Positions 19,088 to 27,587 are shown, counted from the stretch's first letter. The stretch is DNA of 64,000 nt from Chryseobacterium pennae (GCF_003385515.1 NZ_QNVT01000009.1:143089-207088); one strand, 5' to 3'. Notes: generated by a model from the sequence alone, not told the origin. A program made the numbers and translations.

Positions 19088-20885
19088 ATTAAAACTGAAT
19101 GACAGCTTTAGAAGCTTGCATAATGGTTTTGAAGTTGACTTTCTGAACGAATTTTATAAATCTAGAGCATGGGACTTTATGCCATACTGTTTAGTTGGAA
19201 AAAATGGTTGTGGAAAATCAAATATTTTAGAACTGCTTGCTGCCATTTTCTACCACATTGAATGCATTTACCTGACAAATAAACCGGATGGTTTTGATGG
19301 AGAAGGAGAATTGGAGAAAGTTCATACTGGAGGTTTCTTTGCTGAAAGCTGTACGCCAGACGCATTTGAAATTGAGTATCTAATACCTGTACCATGGAAA
19401 ATTAATAAAGATGACCAACCTACTGATCACAATAAAATATTTGAAAGAGAGGAAACGGCGCATATTCAAATCATAAAAAAAAGGAAAAAAGCACCTATAA
19501 TCAAATGTTTGAATAAACAACGCTTTGACACGGAAAACAAACTTACTCTACTTAACAGACGTGAGGTAAAAGAAATACTACCCGATTTTGTAGTTGGTTA
19601 TTCCTCCGGAGAAAATGAAATTCTTAGCCTACCATTCTTTAAAATGCGGTTTTTGAACTATGATGAATATGTAAACGCACTGAGGGAGGAGACAGGTTAT
19701 TCTCAACCCGAAGGAAGATTCGTATACATTGATACACAGCTTAGTCAGGCAGTTTTTCTTACTAATTTTTTAATGCAGGAAGAAAAATTATTGAAACCAA
19801 TCTATAATACTATTGGAATTGAAGCAATTACACAGTTTCGCATTATTATTAATCAAGACATAAAAATTTCAAAATTTCAGTACTTAGAAAAGGGAGTTAT
19901 AGAAGATGGAGAAAGCGACTACAATCAGAGTTTCGAACTTACTGAGTTGCTCAAAACTAAAGACATCTCTGCACGCGATTTAATGGCCATAGATAAGCTT
20001 CAATGTTGTTCAACAACACAGTTCTTTGATTCCGAAACAAACACACTTTATCTGGACTATCTTATTGATCGAGACATAAGGGATAATAACGGAGAAATAT
20101 TACAAGATCAGCAAGGAGTTCAAGTTGGTTTAAGCGAAATGAAAAAAGCTTTTCGCGCCCATTTTGATAATGATCCTTTTGCGCTTTTCAGAGCATTACA
20201 AATTCTGCTGACCTTAAACCTTTACGATGTTTCGACTGAAACAAAGGTTGAGGTATACATGTCTGAAAGTCTTTATGTAAATGAAACTGTACCTATTCTT
20301 TCGTCGGATAAGAGAATAATGAGATTTAAAGATTTTACGGTAAAGAAGAAAGGAGCTGTTAATGAAATTTTAAGTAAATCATTATCAGATGGTGAACATC
20401 AATTTTTACATGCAATGGGAATATGTTTATTATTTAAAGATTCCAATTCTCTCTTTTTGCTTGATGAGCCAGAGACTCACTTTAATCCGGAATGGCGTGC
20501 ACAATTCATTTCTACTTTAAAAGAGTGCTTACGTCAGTCATCTAACCAGAACATGAGGGATATTCTACTTTCTTCACATTCACCATTTATTATCTCTGAC
20601 AGCATTGAAGATAATGTGTTAATATTCAAGAGAAATAAGGATAAAATGATCACCGTCGAACGCCCAGATTTTAATACTTTTGGAGCATCCGTTAACCGCA
20701 TTACAATGGACATTTTCGAACGTGATAATACTATTGGTGATCTAGCTAATTCATCGGTGGAAAATTTTGAAATTAGGCATAAAAACGGTGAGGATCCTAA
20801 AGAACTTATTAAGGAAATTAATAATACATTAGGGGAATCCGTTGAGAAAACTATACTGATTAATAGAGTTAAAGGATTTATTTAG
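19074..20885 (+). CDS. restriction-system-associated AAA ATPase (SMC/RecF-like, PtuA-like)
   Basis: A 603-aa ATPase with Walker A in LVGKNGCGKSNILELL (about residues 41-56), an ABC signature-like SLSDGEHQFLHAMG (about 437-450), Walker B in LFLLDEPETHF (about 459-469) and an H-loop LLSSHSPFII (about 501-510). No Toprim domain follows, so it is not an OLD nuclease. Such SMC-like ATPases work with a partner nuclease; in Septu the pair is ATPase plus HNH (PtuA/PtuB). Here an HNH gene starts 7 nt downstream. The ATG lies inside the end of hsdS, so translation is coupled to the methylase complex. Family membership is clear; the mechanism is inferred. Confidence 0.9.
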   Translation: MKLLRLKLNDSFRSLHNGFEVDFLNEFYKSRAWDFMPYCLVGKNGCGKSNILELLAAIFYHIECIYLTNKPDGFDGEGELEKVHTGGFFAESCTPDAFEIEYLIPVPWKINKDDQPTDHNKIFEREETAHIQIIKKRKKAPIIKCLNKQRFDTENKLTLLNRREVKEILPDFVVGYSSGENEILSLPFFKMRFLNYDEYVNALREETGYSQPEGRFVYIDTQLSQAVFLTNFLMQEEKLLKPIYNTIGIEAITQFRIIINQDIKISKFQYLEKGVIEDGESDYNQSFELTELLKTKDISARDLMAIDKLQCCSTTQFFDSETNTLYLDYLIDRDIRDNNGEILQDQQGVQVGLSEMKKAFRAHFDNDPFALFRALQILLTLNLYDVSTETKVEVYMSESLYVNETVPILSSDKRIMRFKDFTVKKKGAVNEILSKSLSDGEHQFLHAMGICLLFKDSNSLFLLDEPETHFNPEWRAQFISTLKECLRQSSNQNMRDILLSSHSPFIISDSIEDNVLIFKRNKDKMITVERPDFNTFGASVNRITMDIFERDNTIGDLANSSVENFEIRHKNGEDPKELIKEINNTLGESVEKTILINRVKGFI

Positions 20886-20892
20886 GATTAAC

Positions 20893-21747
20893 ATGCACTT
20901 TACATACAAATATATAAATCACGAAATTGAAAAATTTCAAAAATATTCAGATTTTATTTTTCTACAGGTATGGTGCAAAGCTCGCCACCCGTTCAATATT
21001 GCAAAATTTGACCAATACCCGGAATTACAAACAATCTTCAATAAGCTGGAGCAAAATCCAGGTGAATGGGCACAATTCTTTGTCAAAGCGGTTAAAGACA
21101 TATACGGAGAATTTTTGAAGTTAGGAAAGGCCCAAAAGAAGGAATTAAGCAGATGCTACCAAATTAATAATAATGTAGCCCGCTTATGTCGCAATAATAC
21201 ATTAGTTCCAATAAATTATACCGATTTACAAAAAAAGCACCGAAAAATTTCGACACTCCTAAAAACTTTTTATGATCGCCTATATGGTTCTGAATCACCA
21301 CTCATATTAAAAGAATTTGGAAATCTAAAAGATATTAGAGTATTACATTATAAAGCCTTTATTGAAAAAAATTTTAACGGTCATGAAGGTGTATGTCCTT
21401 TTTGTGGACTAAATCCTATAAAGGGAAATGATCATTCAAAACTAGAGGCATACGATCATTTTATTCCCAAAGCACAATATCCATTTAATTCAATTAATTT
21501 CAAAAATCTTGCACCTATGTGTCATGAGTGCAATTCATCATATAAATTAAAAATAAATCCGGTATTAAATATCGATCCCTTATCGAAAAATGCTACTAAA
21601 AGAAAAGCATTTTATCCATATTCACAGGAAGAATGGAAAATAAAAATAACTGTTAATCTTCATAATGTAGATTTTAAGAATTTAAGGAAGGAAGAAATCA
21701 GTATTGATGCGTCCTGTGCTGGAAGATTAGAAGAAATAGAAAGCTAG
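20893..21747 (+). CDS. HNH endonuclease (PtuB-like), interrupted by an in-frame TAG
   Basis: A 284-aa product as read. The HNH module occupies about residues 173-220: CPFCGLNPI provides two metal cysteines, YDHFIPKAQYPF holds the catalytic DH, and LAPMCHECNSSYK gives the asparagine and two more cysteines. The N-terminal half is helical. The gene starts 7 nt after the ATPase gene, so it is the probable nuclease partner. The frame is stopped by TAG at 21745-21747 but continues in phase for 81 sense codons to TAG at 21991-21993. The expected full protein is about 366 aa. The HNH core precedes the stop, so the truncated enzyme might still cut. Confidence 0.85.
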   Translation: MHFTYKYINHEIEKFQKYSDFIFLQVWCKARHPFNIAKFDQYPELQTIFNKLEQNPGEWAQFFVKAVKDIYGEFLKLGKAQKKELSRCYQINNNVARLCRNNTLVPINYTDLQKKHRKISTLLKTFYDRLYGSESPLILKEFGNLKDIRVLHYKAFIEKNFNGHEGVCPFCGLNPIKGNDHSKLEAYDHFIPKAQYPFNSINFKNLAPMCHECNSSYKLKINPVLNIDPLSKNATKRKAFYPYSQEEWKIKITVNLHNVDFKNLRKEEISIDASCAGRLEEIES

Positions 21748-21993
21748 AAAGAGGTCTTTGGAATTGAAGAAAGGTACAAGGCAAAAATATTAGGCAGACA
21801 TACAGGAAAAAAATGGTATTTAGATTTAGTAGATGGTTTTGACAGCGCAAAAAAAATTCTAAAAGCACCCGATCTAACTAAAGAAGAATGGCTAGAATAT
21901 TCAATAAATCAATGTGACACCGACTTAATGTCTGATTGCGGTTTTTTAAAAAAGCCATTCATACAAGAATGTGAACGGTTGGGCATCAATTAG
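21748..21993 (+). pseudogene. C-terminal tail of the HNH endonuclease behind the premature stop
   Basis: 81 sense codons in the same frame as the HNH gene, beginning KEVFGIEERYKAKILG and ending ECERLGIN. The junction reads EEIES-stop-KEVFGIEERYK. Related HNH proteins often have a tryptophan before such an F-x-I-x-x-RY segment, so a TGG to TAG change is the simplest explanation (inference). Coding quality is good through the whole tail, which suggests a recent mutation or a sequencing error rather than a natural end. Confidence 0.75.
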
Positions 21994-22118
21994 TAGGATT
22001 GCAAGACTATTATTAACTAGTATTCTAATACGATCTTAAAACGCTCAAAAAAAAAAATCACGTTGGTTAGAACGGAGTGAATAAAATACTTTTTGTAATT
22101 TTTAACTTCATATTTAGT

Positions 22119-23435
22119 TTAATGAGGTCTTATTATTAACTTTTCGAGCCACTGAATAGTTGTACTCTTTCCGTTCGCCAATTCTAAAAGATCAGAACTA
22201 TCAATTAATACGATATGGTGATCTTCTCTAGATGCTCTTTTTAAATGACTGTTTACTTCTTTAGTAAAGCCCTTAACAGATATGAAAAATCCTACTTTAA
22301 CAAGTTTTTTATGATTTATAATTTTAGTTTCGAAATCACGCATCTCCGAAGCCCCTACCTTCGCACTCCAATTTTTACATTCAACAAAGAAAGTTGGACT
22401 TGTGAGAGAGGACCAAAAGGTGCCAGAAACTCCGTTTTTAATCTGCAAATCTATTTCTTCATCGTTTGTATTAACACGCTTTGAAATAACTTCCAAACCG
22501 GGAACAGAGGAAAAAATTATCTCCATAAGATTCTCTAAAGCTCTACCTTTTTCCGCGGAATTTTTAAGTTGAGGTATTTCATCTAAAAGCAACAACAATT
22601 CTTTCTTAAAATAAGTGTCTTTAATAATGGCTTCTTGATTTACAATTGAGTTAAAGAACTTATTATAAAGTTGAATTTTTCGAATTAATCTATTAGCAGA
22701 CTGAATATGAAACTCAGAAATTTCTTCCTCATTATCAATCATGTCTTCCAATTGTAGATCAACTTCCGTTGTTGGAGCCGCAGCCTCCAACAATAGCTTA
22801 ATCTTTACAACCGAGATGATTTCAGCATATTCAATCATTATCTCATATTCAAACAGATTTCCGATAATTTGGACCCAAGGCGGCAACATAAGCGCTTTTT
22901 GATAAAAAAAATCTCCCGGCTCAAATAAAAAATTATTAAACATAGACGAATGTTTCTCTTTCTCTATTCGATACGTATTTCCATCCATTGATCTTACCTC
23001 CTTGGATGCTTCGCCGATAGAAGCCGAGATTAATGGAAATAAAAAATTCACAAAATCTTTTAATTCCTCTCCACGGGTAAATTTGGGGAGTTTAGCAAAG
23101 AATTTATCTGCCTCCTTTTGAACTTCACTTTCACTAAGTTCACCAGAATTTTCCGCTAATTCGTCAATAATATTTTCATAAACTTTTTCTTTTATTTCCT
23201 CATAAAAAAAAGAATAGATTTCAGTGATCATTTCCCAGTTAAAACCTAGTTTATCGAGCTTTTCTAATGCCTTCTCGCGCGTTGTTATGAAACCAATCTT
23301 ACTGGATCCTTCATCGTCATTGGAACTTTGACTATACAAATCATTTTTATCAAATAAGAAAGAAAGGTAGCTAGGAATATCATATTTCCATGAATATTCA
23401 TGTTTGCCAATCATTAAAGTGGAATAATGACCCAT
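22119..23435 (-). CDS. restriction-endonuclease-fold protein with HEPN/Toprim-type N-terminus
   Basis: A 438-aa protein convergent to the HNH gene. The start MGHYSTLMIGKHEYSW resembles the N-terminal domain found on HEPN/Toprim-associated proteins. The C-terminal part (about residues 285-410) is a PD-(D/E)xK-like nuclease: a helix GRALENLMEIIFSS, then NDEEIDLQIKNG with the acidic residue, FFVECKNWSAKVGASEM with E-x-K, and a helix ending in FETKI. This pattern is typical of Mrr-like restriction endonucleases. The middle is helical with no recognised domain. It is probably an independent defence gene of the island. Confidence 0.75.
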   Translation of the reverse strand: MGHYSTLMIGKHEYSWKYDIPSYLSFLFDKNDLYSQSSNDDEGSSKIGFITTREKALEKLDKLGFNWEMITEIYSFFYEEIKEKVYENIIDELAENSGELSESEVQKEADKFFAKLPKFTRGEELKDFVNFLFPLISASIGEASKEVRSMDGNTYRIEKEKHSSMFNNFLFEPGDFFYQKALMLPPWVQIIGNLFEYEIMIEYAEIISVVKIKLLLEAAAPTTEVDLQLEDMIDNEEEISEFHIQSANRLIRKIQLYNKFFNSIVNQEAIIKDTYFKKELLLLLDEIPQLKNSAEKGRALENLMEIIFSSVPGLEVISKRVNTNDEEIDLQIKNGVSGTFWSSLTSPTFFVECKNWSAKVGASEMRDFETKIINHKKLVKVGFFISVKGFTKEVNSHLKRASREDHHIVLIDSSDLLELANGKSTTIQWLEKLIIRPH

Positions 23436-23822
23436 TAAATTTTAGTTTTTAATATTGCAATATATTAATTTAGATCAAAATGTAACCAATTTAATTAAAG
23501 CAATTATATTCCAGCTAATTGTAATACCTAATTAGTGAAATGTGCCGAAAAACAATTGTTAGTGATTTGATATAGTTTTGATATAAAAATCGTTAGACGT
23601 TCCCAATATTTTGGACTAGCCTAAAATTACATTAGGGCTATATTCAACCTATAATTTTTATTAATGAATCTTAAACAACTAATTTTAGCAATGTGTTACA
23701 GACAATTTTTTCGTTCCAATAATACATAAAATTGTATCTTTGAGATTGAAGAGTTATGGATGTTCTTTGAAGTCGTTATAGAATAATTATAGTGTTGATT
23801 TAGTCATTTTTTTTTGTGGCGA

Positions 23823-23836
23823 AATCATGGCAGTAA
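23823..23836 (+). repeat. 14-bp direct repeat AATCATGGCAGTAA, right copy
   Basis: Exact copy of 12302-12315 in the same orientation, 11.5 kb apart. Confidence 0.6.
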
Positions 23837-23875
23837 ATTAAAATATACTTGAAAATATGGTTTTAAAGTGGTTGG

Positions 23876-23903
23876 AACGAATTAGTTCGAATCCCTCCCT
23901 TTC
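23876..23903 (+). other. tRNA T-arm-like fragment
   Basis: AGTTCGAATCCCTCCC (from 23884) looks like the T loop, 3' T strand and acceptor part of a tRNA. The 5' T strand does not pair and no anticodon arm precedes it, so it is a fragment, possibly an attachment-site remnant. Confidence 0.45.
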
Positions 23904-24035
23904 ATGTGAAAAAATGAATTATAAAAATACAATGAACATTATGATTAAGAATATATAAAGCTCTTTTTTTCAAAATTTCTTTTATCTTATTTATAAATGA
24001 GTGGATTTCAAAGCTACTAATAATAAGGACGCTGA

Positions 24036-24179
24036 TATAATCACATAAAATATTCCCGTTTACAATTGGAACATTTGAATGCTTTTGTAGATTTTAAAGA
24101 TCCGAACGATATGGGTCGTATGTTTATGATATTTACTCGCCAAGAGGTCCATCAAAAGAATAAATGGTTGGACTTTTAA
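24036..24179 (+). pseudogene. short coding remnant, family not recognised
   Basis: Open for 47 codons between stops without a start near its beginning; the readable part includes LEHLNAFVDFKDPNDMGRMF and ends KNKWLDF. Composition looks coding, but the fragment is too short to name. It is probably the tail of a gene broken when the island formed. Confidence 0.4.
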
Positions 24180-24253
24180 GTATGGCTCGAAATGTAATCC
24201 CAGCTGATCAATTATGGTTAAATCCTAATTACGGATAAAACCAGACACTAGAG

Positions 24254-24364
24254 ATGAAAACAGAGAAAGCATTGATTGCTATAGTAACAGCAGCGAAAGT
24301 ATTGGCTTCTGTATTTTTAGTAGCAATTCTGTTTTGTACGAATTTATGGCAGACTATTAGCTAG
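24254..24364 (+). CDS. possible 36-aa single-pass membrane peptide
   Basis: MKTEKALIAIVTAAKVLASV, then a hydrophobic run through LVAILFCTNLW, ends at TAG 24362-24364. One membrane helix, no recognised family. It lies between the island end and the right direct repeat. It may be a real small protein or a chance frame. Confidence 0.35.
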   Translation: MKTEKALIAIVTAAKVLASVFLVAILFCTNLWQTIS

Positions 24365-24421
24365 CCTGCCGTATCAATCCATTAATAACTATCGATAAAA
24401 TACTGAATATCAACAAAATAC

Positions 24422-24471
24422 ACGCAAAATCCAATTAAGATCATTTATTAAAGAGTTCGAAGATAATCCTT
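24422..24471 (+). repeat. 50-bp imperfect direct repeat, right copy (island flank)
   Basis: Counterpart of 10061-10110 in the same orientation: exact ACGCAAAATCCA at the left end and GATAATCCTT at the right end, with a 28-bp divergent middle of equal length. Confidence 0.65.
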
Positions 24472-24483
24472 TAAGGATCACAA

Positions 24484-24514
24484 AACCTCATCATTTTTAT
24501 GGTGAGGTTTTTTG
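24484..24514. terminator. bidirectional terminator
   Basis: AACCTCATCA pairs with TGGTGAGGTT apart from one mismatch, followed on the + strand by a T tract. It separates the island flank from the convergent gene at 24563-25840. Confidence 0.75.
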
Positions 24515-24562
24515 TTTATATTAAGACTAATAAAATAGTTCAGAAGTAAAAGAGGTATTCTT

Positions 24563-25840
24563 TTAAAATATCTGCTTTATATCTTTAATACCAATTGTGA
24601 TATAACTACCGATTGGAAAATATTCTATATCGTACATTTCACTATTATTTGTGTCGCTAATCACATGCTGCTTGCCATTAATATCAGTAAGAAATATTGT
24701 AAATTGCTTCGTTTTCTCTGGTAAATCAATCTTTATCTTATTACCAAACAGTAAATCACCAGCTTGAACTTGTTTTGTAGAAATCTTTGGTACTATTCTG
24801 TATTCTTTAAAGGTAACCTTTAATTTTAAACTACCTCTAGCATCATAGCTTACGATATGACCAAATACTTTCCCGCAGCTACCTGAATTCGCAACTGAAC
24901 CTCTAAGTTGAAAACCATGCTTAGTTTTATCAAAAATCCCATTAAATTGAGAGTTTTGAGTTTTATCAACAGCTACTTCTATTGATTCTAAATCGATCAT
25001 CCACCCTTCCCTAGCATTTACATTAGAAGTTTGATTTTTTGTTCCTGAGCAATGCTCATTTCTATAATTATATTCTTCATTTCTAATAAAGGATTCCATT
25101 TCTTCACCATCCACTTTTGCTTCCAGATTATAATTTCCAAATTTATCCGGAATATTAAATACCAAAACTTTATAACTGATTTTTTTGGTTTTTGAAAATA
25201 ACCCAGCTTTATATTCAAAATTTAAATCTCCATATAATTTATCCACAGATTTCGAATTTTTCAGCGCCTGAGGGTATTCAAAGATCATTTGATTTTCTGT
25301 GTTGGAAACTAATTTGCATTTAACCCCATTAAAATCCAAAGAAAGTTTTTTTGCCTTGCCCAGAAATGATCCCTTAAATACGAGGTTACTATTCCATGAG
25401 CTACCAACAGCATTTGGGGTATATTTCAATATTCTCGGCTGAGCCTTAGACCCGGGAATAGTAGATAAGGCATCATTTAAATTCCCAATTGTTTCATCTA
25501 GTTTATTTAAAGTACCTGCAGCTTTAATATCAAAGTTATTTACTGTATTATTCATCTGATTAAAGGTAAGTCTGACTTTGTCATCCAGTTGATCAAATGT
25601 TTTATCCAGTAATCCATTACCTACTTTTTCAAGATTATCTTCAACAAGAAGTAAATGCTGTCTAATTTCAAAGGAATTTTTTGATACCATAAAGTCTGTA
25701 TCATTTAAAATGTCCTGAATTGCCTTTTTTGTATCATCAATAAAAGTAGAAACTAACGTTCCACCTGCTACCTGCCCATAGCAAAATGTGAATGTTGATA
25801 ATAAAATAAATAGCGCGAATGTTAATCTAAATGTTTTCAT
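24563..25840 (-). CDS. secreted hypothetical protein
   Basis: A 425-aa protein starting at the ATG 25840 (MKTFRLTFALFILLSTFTFC), a clear Sec signal peptide ending near YGQ. The frame extends 20 codons upstream, but that would bury the signal peptide. A helical, probably coiled region (about residues 40-130) is followed by a beta-rich part. PRILKYTPNAVGSSWNSNLV to EYPQ looks like an IPT-type immunoglobulin fold, but no family is named with confidence. It stands alone and converges on the island terminator. Confidence 0.7.
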   Translation of the reverse strand: MKTFRLTFALFILLSTFTFCYGQVAGGTLVSTFIDDTKKAIQDILNDTDFMVSKNSFEIRQHLLLVEDNLEKVGNGLLDKTFDQLDDKVRLTFNQMNNTVNNFDIKAAGTLNKLDETIGNLNDALSTIPGSKAQPRILKYTPNAVGSSWNSNLVFKGSFLGKAKKLSLDFNGVKCKLVSNTENQMIFEYPQALKNSKSVDKLYGDLNFEYKAGLFSKTKKISYKVLVFNIPDKFGNYNLEAKVDGEEMESFIRNEEYNYRNEHCSGTKNQTSNVNAREGWMIDLESIEVAVDKTQNSQFNGIFDKTKHGFQLRGSVANSGSCGKVFGHIVSYDARGSLKLKVTFKEYRIVPKISTKQVQAGDLLFGNKIKIDLPEKTKQFTIFLTDINGKQHVISDTNNSEMYDIEYFPIGSYITIGIKDIKQIF

Positions 25841-25981
25841 GGCGTATAATTTTAATTTTTTGTTAAAATTATCATCATAAATCACAATAAGAAATACCAC
25901 TTTTGTGTAAGATTAAACGTTATTTTTAAATTAATTTTAAAAATAAATAATATAATGGAAGTCAATCCATATCGAAAATAG

Positions 25982-26012
25982 TTGTTATAAAAATCAAATT
26001 GTTATAATTTTG
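25982..26012 (+). promoter_or_regulatory. promoter of the acid phosphatase gene
   Basis: A -7 element TAATTTTG (26005-26012) with a TTG -33 element at 25982-25984, spaced by 20 nt, and the start codon 20 nt downstream. This fits the Bacteroidetes primary sigma-factor consensus. Confidence 0.65.
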
Positions 26013-26031
26013 TGCTCTCTATTCAAATTCA

Positions 26032-26856
26032 ATGAAAAATTTCAAGTTCATTATCGCAAGCAGTATTTTTGCTTTGACTCTATCGTGTAAAACAGCAGCT
26101 CCGGTTTCACAGGCTTCTGTTCAGAATGTTTCTTATCAGAATCTTGGGCGTGACGGAAAAATATATGCTGCGTTTTATCAGCAACGGTCTGCAGAATATG
26201 AAGCACTTTGCCTGCAGGCATACAATATTGCAAAACTCCGTTTGGATGAAGCTTTAGCACAAAAATCAGGGAAACCTTTAGCTATTGTTTCGGATATTGA
26301 TGAGACTTTTTTAGATAATTCCTATTACGCCGTTGAGCGTGCAAAAATGGGAAAAGATTATGATCAGAAAACATGGGAAGAATGGACTGCCAAAGGGATA
26401 GCAACACCCCTTACGGGTTCTCAGGAATTCTATCAGTATGCTGCCGGTAAAGGTGTACAGGTGTTTTATGTTACCAATCGTATAGAGCAGGAACGTGCCG
26501 GAACATTAAAAAACCTTAAGAAATACAATTTTCCTGTTCAAAGTGACAACAATCTTATTCTCCGGTCTAAGGAAAGCAGTAAGGAAAACAGACGGTTGGA
26601 TATTGCTAAAAATTATAATATTGTTTTGCTGCTGGGTGATAATCTTGCCGATTTCTCCAGTCTATTTGATAAAAAGTCTGAAACAGAGCGATCAGCTGCT
26701 GTGAAAAATTCAGCTAATGATTTTGGGAAAAAATTTATTATTATTCCTAACGTGGGATATGGAGACTGGGAGTCTTCATTTTATAATTACAAATACGACA
26801 ATACCAATCAGAAAAAGGATTCAATGATGTATAATGCGGTAAAGGCTAATCCTTAA
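26032..26856 (+). CDS. e(P4)-family acid phosphatase lipoprotein (5'-nucleotidase)
   Basis: A 274-aa HAD-superfamily phosphatase. The signal peptide ends in the lipobox LSC (Cys about residue 19). The HAD nucleophile motif is VSDIDETFLDN (about residues 82-92, DxDxT). A later motif is VTNR (about 143-146), and the metal-binding end motif is LLGDNLADFS (about 201-210). The family dephosphorylates 5'-nucleotides and related phosphomonoesters at the outer membrane to provide nucleosides or phosphate. It has its own promoter and a terminator. Confidence 0.9.
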   Translation: MKNFKFIIASSIFALTLSCKTAAPVSQASVQNVSYQNLGRDGKIYAAFYQQRSAEYEALCLQAYNIAKLRLDEALAQKSGKPLAIVSDIDETFLDNSYYAVERAKMGKDYDQKTWEEWTAKGIATPLTGSQEFYQYAAGKGVQVFYVTNRIEQERAGTLKNLKKYNFPVQSDNNLILRSKESSKENRRLDIAKNYNIVLLLGDNLADFSSLFDKKSETERSAAVKNSANDFGKKFIIIPNVGYGDWESSFYNYKYDNTNQKKDSMMYNAVKANP

Positions 26857-26907
26857 TAAGAATATAAATAGATCGACAAGATATTTATAGTATCAACGTT
26901 TAAAAAT

Positions 26908-26935
26908 CCTCACCATTTTCATAGTGAGGGTTTTT
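26908..26935 (+). terminator. terminator after the acid phosphatase gene
   Basis: CCTCAC (26908-26913) pairs with GTGAGG (26924-26929), followed by a T run. Confidence 0.8.
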
Positions 26936-26964
26936 ATTAGTTTCAAGAAAACATCTTACATGAA

Positions 26965-27231
26965 ATGAAACGACTAAACCAGCATAAAACAGCTTCTGCA
27001 TTTGGTAATACATCTATTCTCAGCTTGGGAATGTTGATTGTTACCTTTTTTGGGATCATTAAAAGCCCTCATTTTCTGGTGGGAGTATTTTGTTTACTGC
27101 TCTCCTATATTTCGTCTATAGTAGCTATTATTCTTCAAAGACGTAACCCGCTCTGGTGGATTATTCTTTTTATAAACATAGGCATTACCCTTATTCTTTG
27201 GGTATTATCCAATCTGATCCCTCCCCTTTAG
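26965..27231 (+). CDS. small membrane protein, function unknown
   Basis: An 88-aa protein with three predicted membrane helices (about residues 15-33, 37-57 and 64-84). No family is recognised. The overlapping + frame from 27156 is a shadow. The stretch after it (27232-27587) has no gene, only the two hairpins listed next. Confidence 0.6.
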   Translation: MKRLNQHKTASAFGNTSILSLGMLIVTFFGIIKSPHFLVGVFCLLLSYISSIVAIILQRRNPLWWIILFINIGITLILWVLSNLIPPL

Positions 27232-27504
27232 CTGCTCCTACTTTAATAAGAATGAAAGCTACGCTTCACAACATGAAAATACCGTTTCACCGGCTGATTT
27301 CGCAGGATCAGTTTAACTTTTCTACTGACAGATCACAATTCCTACTATTTTTACATAGGTAAGCTTTTACCGGGAAGCCGTTATAAAGTTAGTTTCAATT
27401 ATTATTTAAAGAAACATTGATTAAGCATCAATAAAAATCTTTTTTGTGCAAATATTCCTTGTAGCCATTTATGGCTCAACTATACACTTAATCATGTTTG
27501 GGTA

Positions 27505-27535
27505 GGGCTGGTAGTTTCCAGCCCTATTTTGTTTT
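27505..27535 (+). terminator. terminator hairpin
   Basis: GGGCTGG (27505-27511) pairs with CCAGCCC (27518-27524), followed by a T-rich tract. Confidence 0.75.
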
Positions 27536-27555
27536 TTACCACTACAGCAAAACAA

Positions 27556-27579
27556 AGCCTTTACATGGGCGTAAAGGCT
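27556..27579 (-). terminator. terminator after mgtC
   Basis: AGCCTTTAC (27556-27564) pairs perfectly with GTAAAGGCT (27571-27579), nine nt past the mgtC stop, with a T-rich tract on the minus strand. Confidence 0.75.
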
Positions 27580-27587
27580 CTTTATCT

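Larger units (their letters stand above)
23436..24562. other. right flank of the island: repeats and gene remnants
   Basis: Over 1 kb without a full gene. It contains the right copies of both direct repeats, a T-arm-like fragment near 23884, a short coding remnant (24036-24179), a 36-codon membrane ORF (24254-24364) and a terminator (24484-24514). This is typical of a decayed mobile-element end. Confidence 0.55.

Noticed and set aside
19074..20885. OLD-family nuclease
   Set aside because: The ATPase motifs fit, but no C-terminal Toprim domain follows.
10557..24500. CRISPR array in the defence island
   Set aside because: No regularly spaced repeat series was seen; the repeats present are single pairs.
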